Positions 1-4,915 of a stretch of 5,091 nucleotides of DNA are shown here, one piece after another. The stretch comes from Gammaproteobacteria bacterium (GTDB lineage: Bacteria > Pseudomonadota > Gammaproteobacteria > JALTLT01). The notes under the pieces are model-generated. The model saw only the letters and a program-made list of their open reading frames with translations. It was not told the DNA's origin and made no database searches. Each line of letters starts with the position of its first letter. Within the stretch, counting starts at the first letter, position 1. The stretch is taken from the NCBI GenBank assembly GCA_027001815.1, contig JALTLT010000188.1, positions 1-5,091 on the forward strand, given 5' to 3'. A program made the position numbers and the translations under genes.

Positions 1-351
1 AACATCAACAGCCTCACCCAGGCCGGTGCGAGCTGGGCCCTGGAACACCGGGAGATCCTCGATCGCCAGACTGCCCGCCTGCGCCAGGAGCGGGCGCGGC
101 TGCTGGAGCGGCTCGCCGCCCTGCCCGCCATCCACCCCTGGCCCAGCGAGGCCAATTTCATCCTCTTCCGGACCCCGGCGGGACGCGCCGACGCCCTCTT
201 CGACGGGCTGAAGGGGCGCGGGATCCTGATCAAGAACCTCTCCCCCGCGGGCGGGCCGCTCCGCGACTGCCTGCGGGTGACGGTGGGGCGGCCGGAGGAG
301 AACGACGCCTTCCTCGACGCCCTGACGGCCCTGCTGGCCGACCGCTCCTGA
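1..351 (+). CDS. hisC: Histidinol-phosphate aminotransferase, C-terminal part (5' end outside window)
   Basis: The frame is open from base 1 to TGA at 349-351 and gives 116 residues. The family uses PLP to exchange the amino group between glutamate and imidazole-acetol phosphate in cytoplasmic histidine synthesis. The fragment opens NINSLTQAGASWAL, which fits the segment after the PLP lysine in HisC-type class I/II aminotransferases. It continues with the small-domain signature NFILFR (residues 52-57) and ends with GILIKNL and LRVTVGRPEEND. The Arg of LRVTVG (residue 92) is the substrate-carboxylate-binding arginine in this fold. Roughly two thirds of a ~350-residue protein, including the PLP lysine, lies upstream and cannot be checked. 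A related fold type I aminotransferase such as a CobD-like enzyme is possible, but LRVTVG plus the acidic EEN favours HisC. Only 22 bases separate the stop from a hairpin repeat, and the next gene is convergent. Confidence 0.85.
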   Translation, partial: NINSLTQAGASWALEHREILDRQTARLRQERARLLERLAALPAIHPWPSEANFILFRTPAGRADALFDGLKGRGILIKNLSPAGGPLRDCLRVTVGRPEENDAFLDALTALLADRS

Positions 352-373
352 TGGGCAGACGCCGGCAGAGCGT

Positions 374-460
374 GCCGGGTTGAGGAATCTCTGATTTATT
401 CAGAGACTCCTGCGGCACAGGGACGTGCCGCCAAAATCGATCACTGCAGGTAATTGATTT
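374..460 (+). repeat. 87-bp three-hairpin dispersed repeat, copy A1
   Basis: This copy aligns without gaps to 3450-3536 with 76 of 87 bases identical; all 11 differences are transitions. It folds as three consecutive stem-loops. Hairpin 1 pairs 383-394 with 400-411 (12 bp, one A/C mismatch, loop 395-399). Hairpin 2 is a perfect GCGGCAC/GTGCCGC stem (412-418 and 425-431). Hairpin 3 pairs 434-444 with 450-460 imperfectly. It fills the gap between the convergent hisC and c-di-GMP genes and ends two bases before the latter's stop codon, so it may also end transcription from both sides. No long T-tract follows any stem, so classical intrinsic termination is not shown. Confidence 0.85.
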
Positions 461-461
461 A

Positions 462-3089
462 CTAGGGGGTCTCGGGAAAGAGCTCGTCCGCGGGCCGCGG
501 CTTGCCGATGAAGTATCCCTGGGCGTAGTCCACCCCCAGCTCCCGCACCCGCGCCAGGCACGCCCCGTCCTCCACGAACTCCGCCACCGTCGACATCCCC
601 AGTCCACTCGCCACGTCCACCAGCGCCTTGACGAAGAGCTGGTCGTCGCGGCTGGAGTCGATCTTGCGGATGAAGCTGCCGTCGATCTTGAGGATGTCGG
701 GATTGAGGTGCTTGAGGTAGGAGAAGGAGGAGAAGCCGACCCCGAAGTCGTCGAGGGCGATGCGCAGTCCCTGGCCCTGAATGCGGTTGATGAACTCCAC
801 CGCCCGGTTGATGTCCTGGCAGGCGGCCGTTTCGGTCACCTCGATGATCAGACGGTCGGTGGCCACCCCCTCCTCGGAGAGTGCCGCCTCGATGGTGTGC
901 AGCACCTGTTCGTCGTCGAGGCTCATCCCCGAGAGATTGATGGAGAGGGCGATGTTGGCCGCCGCCATGGTGGGACGCCTCAGCAGTTCCAGCGATTTTC
1001 TCAACACCAGCAGGTCGATGCGATCGATGAGGCCGAACTGTTCGGCCATGGGGATGAAACTGCCGGGCATGTAGAGCCGCCCGTCGTCCCGCCGCATCCG
1101 CAACAGCACCTCGTAGCGTGCTGGGATGCCGCCGGCGGCGGGGGCGATGGGCTGGAGGAAGAGCTCCAGCCGGTCGTTCTCGATGGCGTGCAGCAGCCGT
1201 TCCTGCCAGGAGAGCTGGGAATCGAGCAGGTGCCGATGCATCTGCCTCTCATCGAAGACCACCAGGCGGTTGCGTCCCTGGTTCTTCGCCTCGTACATGG
1301 CCGTGTCGGCCTTGGCCAGCAGCTCCACCGCCTTGTCGCCGTCGCGGGGGAAGATGGCGATGCCCGCGCTGGCCGCCGTGTTGAGGGGCTTGCCGCCGTA
1401 GATGGGGCGCAGCAGGTTGATCTGGCGCAGGATCTCCCCGGCGTGCGCCACGGCGCTGTCGGGTTCGGCGTAGAGGAGGGCGACCACGAACTCGTCTCCG
1501 GAGAGGCGGGCGGCCAGGTCGTTGTTTCGGGTGAGGCGGCGGAGGAGGCCGGCGATCTGGATCAGCACCTCGTCGCCGGCGGCGTGGCCCGCCGTGTCGT
1601 TGACCAGCTTGAAGTGGTCGAGATCGAGCAGGATCACCGCACCGCTGTGACCGTGACGCAGGGCGAGGCCGATCTCCCGATCGAGATCCTCGATGAAACG
1701 GCGCCGGTTGAGCAGCCCCGTGAGCTGGTCGCGGTTGGCCAGATGGATCAGGTGCTCCTCCGCCTGCTTGGCCTTGGTCACGTCCCTCGCGGTGCCACGG
1801 AACCCCGCCGGTCCTCCCTCCTCATACCACGGTATGCCGTGCAGGCGCAGGCAAAGACGGATCCCCTCACGGGTGGTCAGCCACACCTCCTCGTCCCTGA
1901 AGGCGGTGGGCTTGGGTGCGGTGAGGAGTCTGCCGATGCGCTCCACACCCTCGCCGCCGAACAGTTCGTCGAGACCCTTGCCGATCATCTCCTCGGATGG
2001 AATGCCGAGGGTGGTGCTCGCGATCGGCGAGAGGAAGGTGAGACGACCGCTCCTGTCGGTCTCCCACAGCCAGTCCGATGAACTCCTGGCGAAGTCGAGG
2101 AAACGGTGACGGTGAAGGTCCCTTTCGTGAGTGAGGGTGGTGACGACCTGTTCGATGGTCTCCAGTGAATGTGCCAGCGCCTCCAGCGGATTCCTCCGCC
2201 CCTTTCGCGCCGGCTCCCCGCCACTGAGGGCCTCCGCCCGAAGGAGCAGACGGCCGAGGGGGCGACCGAGCCAGAGCCAGCTCGCGAGGAGGGTGAGCAG
2301 GGTCGCCACGGCGAGGCCGATGCCCACCGGCAGCAACCTGCGATACAACATCTCCTGGAGGCGGGTGGAGGGTTCGTCGATGGTCAGCAGCAGGGGAAGC
2401 TGGACGGGGGGGGCGTCGAAACGGGGAAGGGAGGCCCAGCGAGCCAGCAGTCGCCTGCCGTTGCGGGAGAGGACGAAGGGATCTTCTCCCGTCTGGCCGG
2501 TGGGTGGCAGCAGAGCGGAAAGGGGGTCGCCCGCAAGATGGGTGGCGATACGCACCCTCTCTTCCAGCGGGCGGAGGAGGCGGGTGAGCTGGAGCGGCTC
2601 GACTCTCTCCGCCACCAGAAGGGCGCCCCCGCCGGTGGTGGGTGTCGCCACCAGACGGTAGAGGGAATCGGTGTCCAGCAGATAGCCCCGGAGAGGCCGT
2701 TCCAGACGGCGGCTGTGGCGAACCAGATGGCGAATGGTGTCTCCGTTGAGGAGTCGCGGGGCACTGAGCACGCCGGCCGCCTCCCCCGCAACCCGGGGAG
2801 AGAGCCGCCCGCCGGGGAAGTGGGCGGCGAAGGGGAGGCGCGCGCCCCTCACCAGGAGGGGCAGGGGCTCCTCCTCCAGACGTGGAGCGATCGTCACTGC
2901 CAACTGGCGCAGTTCGGCGAAGTGGTGTCTTTCGCTCTCCTGCAGGAGGTGGTGGGCGGTCTCCAACTGGTGCAGGGCCTCTTCCTCCAGCTCGGCGCGC
3001 AGATCACCGACCAAGGCGTAGCCTCCCCCCGCCAGCCCCGCCGTGCAGAGGAGGATCACCAGAAACGTGTTTTTCAGAACGATGGCCAT
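462..3089 (-). CDS. Membrane-bound HAMP-PAS-GGDEF-EAL cyclic-di-GMP synthase/phosphodiesterase
   Basis: The product has 875 residues and probably makes and/or degrades the second messenger c-di-GMP at the inner membrane. TM1 spans about residues 7-27 and TM2 about 252-275; the ~220 residues between them should be periplasmic and match no sensor domain I recognise. A HAMP-like segment follows (about 272-322), then PAS/PAC (about 333-442, ending GFRGTARDVT). The GGDEF domain (about 446-613) has SGDEF at 530-534 instead of GGDEF and keeps an RxxD inhibitory site (RNND, 521-524). The EAL domain (about 630-870) has EVL at 660-662, Asn718, Glu750, DDFG (780-783), Lys801, Glu837 and Gln857, so the phosphodiesterase residues appear complete. 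S-for-G variants can be active, so both activities are possible. The start ATG at 3089 has no close Shine-Dalgarno. A strong AAGGAGGAG lies about 26 bases upstream, and no alternative in-frame start exists between the two. The gene is monocistronic, flanked by repeats on both sides. Confidence 0.95.
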   Translation of the reverse strand: MAIVLKNTFLVILLCTAGLAGGGYALVGDLRAELEEEALHQLETAHHLLQESERHHFAELRQLAVTIAPRLEEEPLPLLVRGARLPFAAHFPGGRLSPRVAGEAAGVLSAPRLLNGDTIRHLVRHSRRLERPLRGYLLDTDSLYRLVATPTTGGGALLVAERVEPLQLTRLLRPLEERVRIATHLAGDPLSALLPPTGQTGEDPFVLSRNGRRLLARWASLPRFDAPPVQLPLLLTIDEPSTRLQEMLYRRLLPVGIGLAVATLLTLLASWLWLGRPLGRLLLRAEALSGGEPARKGRRNPLEALAHSLETIEQVVTTLTHERDLHRHRFLDFARSSSDWLWETDRSGRLTFLSPIASTTLGIPSEEMIGKGLDELFGGEGVERIGRLLTAPKPTAFRDEEVWLTTREGIRLCLRLHGIPWYEEGGPAGFRGTARDVTKAKQAEEHLIHLANRDQLTGLLNRRRFIEDLDREIGLALRHGHSGAVILLDLDHFKLVNDTAGHAAGDEVLIQIAGLLRRLTRNNDLAARLSGDEFVVALLYAEPDSAVAHAGEILRQINLLRPIYGGKPLNTAASAGIAIFPRDGDKAVELLAKADTAMYEAKNQGRNRLVVFDERQMHRHLLDSQLSWQERLLHAIENDRLELFLQPIAPAAGGIPARYEVLLRMRRDDGRLYMPGSFIPMAEQFGLIDRIDLLVLRKSLELLRRPTMAAANIALSINLSGMSLDDEQVLHTIEAALSEEGVATDRLIIEVTETAACQDINRAVEFINRIQGQGLRIALDDFGVGFSSFSYLKHLNPDILKIDGSFIRKIDSSRDDQLFVKALVDVASGLGMSTVAEFVEDGACLARVRELGVDYAQGYFIGKPRPADELFPETP

Positions 3090-3195
3090 CGCATGGGGGC
3101 AAAGAGCGGGAAGACTCCTCCTTGGGTCGGGTCGGGATGGGGGGCGCCTCCTGCCATGGATCGGCCGCTGCCATTTCCTTCTTTATTCTGCTGGA

Positions 3196-3224
3196 ATGAT
3201 ACACCCTGGCGGCTTCCTTGACAG
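3196..3224 (-). promoter_or_regulatory. Possible sigma-70 promoter of the c-di-GMP gene
   Basis: Read on the minus strand, CTGTCA (complement of 3219-3224, 4 of 6 to consensus) is followed after 17 bases by TATCAT (complement of 3196-3201, 5 of 6). This would start transcription near 3189 and give a leader of about 100 bases. The -35 element coincides with the outer tip of repeat arm B1. The prediction rests on hexamers only. Confidence 0.4.
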
Positions 3225-3385
3225 GATGTTGAAATAGGCCGTCCCGGCCTTGTTCAACGCCGGAGGCAGAAAATGCGATTTCCGGCTTCCTCACGTTTTC
3301 AATGACCTGGTGTCATTGAAAACGGCGGTGTATCCATGCACGGCGGCGCAGGCTGTCGAAAAACGGTGTTTTTCAACGGCCTGCC
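3220..3385 (+). repeat. Inverted repeat arm B1 (~166 bp), left end of the repeat island
   Basis: This arm is homologous to the reverse complement of 3646-3809, with small indels. Shared blocks appear in the same order: GACAGGATGT at the outer tip, the 14-base block CCTCACGTTTTCAA (3289-3302; complement at 3727-3740) and CGAAAAACGG (3357-3366; complement at 3664-3673), plus a matching inner end. It contains its own stem-loops: an imperfect one at 3229-3257, a perfect 13-bp stem at 3294-3324, and GAAAAAC/GTTTTTC around 3358-3374. The arm outreads toward the c-di-GMP gene. Divergence between the arms is substantial, so the pair is old or degenerate. Confidence 0.75.
3294..3324. repeat. Perfect 13-bp stem-loop inside arm B1
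   Basis: CGTTTTCAATGAC (3294-3306) is exactly complementary to GTCATTGAAAACG (3312-3324) across a 5-base loop (CTGGT). The equivalent place in arm B2 (about 3708-3738) still folds, but with mismatches and wobble pairs, so this arm retains the better hairpin. There is no T-tract after it. Confidence 0.8.
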
Positions 3386-3449
3386 AAAGCGGCGTGACCC
3401 GGCCTTGCCGCGAAGCGGCAGGCGAGGACTGAATGCGATAGAGTATGTT

Positions 3450-3536
3450 GCCGGGTCAAGGAATCTCTGATTTGTTCAGAGATTCCTGCGGCACAGGGAT
3501 GTGCCGCCAAGACCAATCACCGCAGGCGATTGATTT
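3450..3536 (+). repeat. 87-bp three-hairpin dispersed repeat, copy A2
   Basis: This is the second copy of the element at 374-460, in the same orientation and 3076 bases downstream. Hairpin 1 is perfect here: AGGAATCTCTGA (3459-3470) pairs with TCAGAGATTCCT (3476-3487). Hairpin 2 (3488-3507) has a perfect 7-bp stem. Hairpin 3 centres on CAATC/GATTG (3514-3518 and 3528-3532). It sits in the core between the two inverted arms. Together with copy A1 it forms direct repeats around the c-di-GMP gene and arm B1. Confidence 0.85.
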
Positions 3537-3541
3537 TGCAA

Positions 3542-3571
3542 GGGAGCCGAAAACCGCGCTTTTCGGCTCCC
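3542..3571. repeat. Perfect 12-bp stem-loop adjoining repeat A2
   Basis: GGGAGCCGAAAA (3542-3553) pairs exactly with TTTTCGGCTCCC (3560-3571) around a 6-base loop. It begins five bases after repeat A2 and has no counterpart beside A1, so it is not part of the shared 87-bp unit. It has no following T-tract and belongs to no gene end, so I call it a structural repeat and not a terminator. Confidence 0.75.
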
Positions 3572-3579
3572 GTACTTCG

Positions 3580-3621
3580 ACAATTCAGGGATGAATTGTT
3601 CAGAGTTTCCTTAATCAATAG
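3580..3621. repeat. 8-bp stem-loop plus a decayed half of the A repeat
   Basis: ACAATTCA (3580-3587) and TGAATTGT (3592-3599) form a perfect stem with a GGGA loop. The following TTCAGAGTTTCCTTAATCA resembles the right half of hairpin 1 of the A repeat (TTCAGAGATTCCT), which suggests a degenerate third copy. The homology is short, so this part is tentative. Confidence 0.5.
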
Positions 3622-3627
3622 AGTGTT

Positions 3628-3643
3628 CCGGTCGGCCGACCGG
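3628..3643. repeat. 16-bp perfect palindrome
   Basis: CCGGTCGGCCGACCGG equals its own reverse complement and lies two bases before arm B2. It could be a dimeric-protein site or a recombination or structural tip of the repeat island. Nothing in the window identifies a binding protein. Confidence 0.6.
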
Positions 3644-3645
3644 TC

Positions 3646-3809
3646 GACGGGCCGTCGAAGATGCCGTTTTTCGGCGACCTGTGTGCGATACAGGGAGGCG
3701 TCGCCGGTTTCGATGGCGACAACTGGTTGAAAACGTGAGGGAACGGCAAACCGCGTTTTCCGTTCCTGGTTCGAAGAAGCCGAAGGAAGGGCCTTTTCGA
3801 CATCCTGTC
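3646..3809 (-). repeat. Inverted repeat arm B2 (~164 bp), right end of the repeat island
   Basis: Read on the minus strand this matches arm B1 at 3220-3385 from outer tip (GACAGGATGT, complement of 3800-3809) to inner end (GACGGGCC, 3646-3653). The arms are nearly equal in length (166 and 164) and enclose a 260-bp core. The outer end stops 20 bases before the pyrophosphohydrolase start codon and 11 before its Shine-Dalgarno, so the arm forms most of that gene's upstream region. I see no clear target-site duplication outside the two tips. Confidence 0.75.
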
Positions 3810-3829
3810 GGGTCCCGGAGGGAGGGTAG

Positions 3830-4186
3830 ATGCAGCAGAGAGAGGAACGCCTGGCGGAACTGCAGCAGGCGCTGCGCGAGTTCGCTCATCGCCGGGACTG
3901 GGAACAGTTCCACACTCCAAAGAATCTGGTCATGGCGTTGATCGTGGAGGCCGCCGAGCTGGTGGAGCACTTTCAGTGGTTGACGCCTGAGCAGGCGGAT
4001 CGCCTCGACGAAGGGGTGAGGGAGGAGGTACGGATGGAGATGGCGGATATCTTCATCTACCTGTTGCGGCTGGCGGAACGGCTCGATGTGGATCTGCTGG
4101 CCGCCGCGGAGGAGAAGATGGCCATCAACGAGGAGCGCTTTCCCGTCGAACGGGTTCGCGGAAAGGCGGGTCGTCCCGAGACGTGA
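3830..4186 (+). CDS. MazG-like nucleotide pyrophosphohydrolase (RS21-C6/dCTPase type)
   Basis: The 118-residue product belongs to the all-alpha NTP pyrophosphohydrolases, which convert (d)NTPs to (d)NMP and pyrophosphate and act in house-cleaning of the cytoplasmic nucleotide pool. Visible hallmarks are WEQFHTPKN (24-32), the first metal-binding helix with E40 and E43 (EAAELVEHFQW), the second helix with E70 and D73 (EMADIFIYLLRL), and the C-terminal KMAINEERFP (96-105). This single-domain layout resembles dCTP pyrophosphatases more than two-domain MazG; the true substrate cannot be read from sequence. The start ATG has a good Shine-Dalgarno (GGAGGGAGGG just upstream). No toxin-antitoxin partner is adjacent, so a MazEF-type context is not supported. 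A strong hairpin follows the stop by 11 bases. Confidence 0.9.
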   Translation: MQQREERLAELQQALREFAHRRDWEQFHTPKNLVMALIVEAAELVEHFQWLTPEQADRLDEGVREEVRMEMADIFIYLLRLAERLDVDLLAAAEEKMAINEERFPVERVRGKAGRPET

Positions 4187-4197
4187 TCGCCCCCGAA

Positions 4198-4229
4198 CCC
4201 CCGGCCACGAGCCGTCTCGTGGCCGGGGG
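4198..4229. terminator. Perfect 14-bp hairpin between convergent genes, probable bidirectional terminator
   Basis: CCCCCGGCCACGAG (4198-4211) pairs exactly with CTCGTGGCCGGGGG (4216-4229) around a CCGT loop. It sits between the stop of the pyrophosphohydrolase (4186) and the stop of the minus-strand small gene (4242). There is no good T-tract on either side, so termination is inferred from position and stem strength. Confidence 0.65.
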
Positions 4230-4241
4230 GCGCCTTCCTCG

Positions 4242-4499
4242 TCAGGGATTGTCGGGGTCACAGGAGCCCTTGCGCACCCATGCGCCGTGTTCGCAGCGGA
4301 GCAGTTCGCTGCCACTGCAGATCCAGTGGCCATGGGGGTACCGTGTGTCGTTGAACCAGCAGACGGTGTTGTCCACGGGGCTGTCGTCCAGATCCAGGCC
4401 TGCGATCTCGAAGTCCTCGCCGGTCTCCTCGACGATGGGCGAATTCTTCAGTTCCGGATCCGGTGCGCCGACCGGCGTGGGGTTACTGCGATTGGGCAT
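4242..4499 (-). CDS. Small acidic protein with a four-cysteine C-terminal module, function unknown
   Basis: The product has 85 residues, reading MPNRSNPTP at its start. Residues 1-45 are Pro/Asp/Glu-rich and probably disordered. Residues 46-80 form a compact module with Cys47, Cys61, Cys69 and Cys80, many aromatics, and the order CWFNDTRYPHG, WICSGSELLRC, EHGAWVRKGSC. The pattern resembles small C-W/Y-x-(N/G)-x-x-Y-x-x-G domains such as DUF1496, but I cannot assign it with certainty. No signal peptide or TM segment is visible, which is odd if the cysteines form disulfides; they could instead bind metal. The start at 4499 has AGGAG seven bases upstream. An in-frame ATG at 4550 would add 17 residues of Arg/Pro/Ser-rich, non-coding-looking sequence. 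The gene shares a hairpin with the convergent pyrophosphohydrolase gene. Confidence 0.75.
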   Translation of the reverse strand: MPNRSNPTPVGAPDPELKNSPIVEETGEDFEIAGLDLDDSPVDNTVCWFNDTRYPHGHWICSGSELLRCEHGAWVRKGSCDPDNP

Positions 4500-4657
4500 G
4501 GGGGTTCTCCTGGGATGGGGGGAAGTTGTACTCCTCTCACGAGCAAACATGGCACCTTCGGCCGCCGCTTTCAACCCGTGGCGCCGATCGCCCTCCCGGG
4601 ACTCAAGGATGTCCCCGTTCCGCCGATAACCGAGGGGTCGAGGTGCGGCCGGTCCCC

Positions 4658-4708
4658 CTGGCAGGATGTTGAAAAAGGCCAGAACGGCCTTTTCCAACAT
4701 CCTGCCAG
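4658..4708. repeat. 51-bp near-perfect palindromic repeat, related to the tips of arms B1/B2
   Basis: Bases 4658-4680 pair with 4686-4708 over 23 positions with a single A/C mismatch (4672 against 4694) and a 5-base loop (AGAAC). The arm contains GCAGGATGTTGAAAAAGGCC, nearly the same as the outer 20 bases of arm B1 and arm B2. It thus appears to be a short solo form of the same repeat family. No T-tract follows the stem, and it is not at a gene end, so it is not a typical terminator. Confidence 0.85.
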
Positions 4709-4752
4709 CGCCGCCAGATTCGGCCTGAATCCGGACAGGCAGGGACCTTGGT

Positions 4753-4774
4753 GTGGATCCTTGCTCCGATCCAC
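4753..4774. repeat. Small 7-bp stem-loop upstream of the PAS gene
   Basis: GTGGATC (4753-4759) and GATCCAC (4768-4774) are exact complements around an 8-base loop. It could be an operator-like inverted repeat upstream of the next gene, but a stem of this size can arise by chance. Confidence 0.3.
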
Positions 4775-4915
4775 TCCACAACCAATTGTAAACACGGACA
4801 AAACCCTGACCAGCAACGCCGCCTTGGCGCAATATCCGGGCTAGCCGGGTAGAAGTGGTCGCCTGTGTCGAGGCGGGGTTCCGAAGGGGGTGTCCGCGAC
4901 TCAAGGAGAAGAGCG

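Larger units (their letters stand above)
3090..3829. other. 740-bp divergent intergenic region: hairpin-rich repeat island
   Basis: No credible gene lies here. The short open frames read through repeats, and two of them share a PHVFN peptide only because the DNA is an inverted repeat. From left to right it holds the c-di-GMP gene leader (3090-3195) and a possible promoter (3196-3224). It then holds repeat arm B1, a GC hairpin near 3404-3420, repeat A2, two perfect hairpins, a 16-bp palindrome, repeat arm B2 and the pyrophosphohydrolase ribosome binding site. It separates divergently transcribed genes, so promoters for both should lie within or beside the repeats. Confidence 0.8.
4500..4915. 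other. 416-bp divergent intergenic region
   Basis: This gap lies between the divergent starts of the small Cys gene and the PAS gene. It contains a 51-bp near-perfect palindrome (4658-4708), a small 7-bp stem-loop (4753-4774), and the two ribosome binding sites at its edges. I see no convincing promoter hexamer pair and no tRNA or other recognisable RNA gene. Open frames crossing it are arginine/proline-rich and appear spurious. Confidence 0.6.

Noticed and set aside
374..460. CRISPR repeat or tRNA-like interpretation of the A repeat
   Set aside because: There is no regular repeat-spacer array, only two copies 3 kb apart, and the three tandem hairpins do not form a cloverleaf with tRNA-conserved loops.
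708..2081. A 457-codon plus-strand open frame opposite the c-di-GMP gene
   Set aside because: It is antisense to a gene with complete GGDEF and EAL motifs. Its product is a low-complexity G/E/V/Q/H-rich sequence with no recognisable domain, typical of antisense frames in GC-rich DNA.
2169..3221. A 350-codon plus-strand open frame opposite the 5' part of the c-di-GMP gene
   Set aside because: Same reason: antisense, biased composition (G, E, Q, R), no domain and no plausible ribosome binding site context.
3250..3432. A 60-codon open frame sharing a PHVFN peptide with an antisense frame near 3730-3770
   Set aside because: The shared peptide follows from the DNA inverted repeat, both frames lack ribosome binding sites, and both are interrupted by hairpins.
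3596..3624. Possible promoter TTGTTC-17-TAGAGT for the pyrophosphohydrolase gene
   Set aside because: The hexamers match consensus only 3 of 6 and 4 of 6 and lie in a decayed repeat. This is too weak to list as a feature.
3830..4186. MazEF toxin-antitoxin context for the MazG-like gene
   Set aside because: No small toxin or antitoxin frame is adjacent. The neighbours are a repeat island and a convergent unrelated gene.
3611..4333. A 240-codon minus-strand open frame covering the pyrophosphohydrolase gene and arm B2
   Set aside because: It overlaps a clear MazG-like gene in antisense and reads through an inverted repeat. Its C-terminal part is translated repeat DNA.
4500..4904. Extension of the small Cys gene upstream to a 220-residue protein starting at 4904
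   Set aside because: The added N-terminus reads through the 51-bp palindrome and is Arg/Pro/Gly-rich, while the ATG at 4499 has an ideally placed AGGAG.
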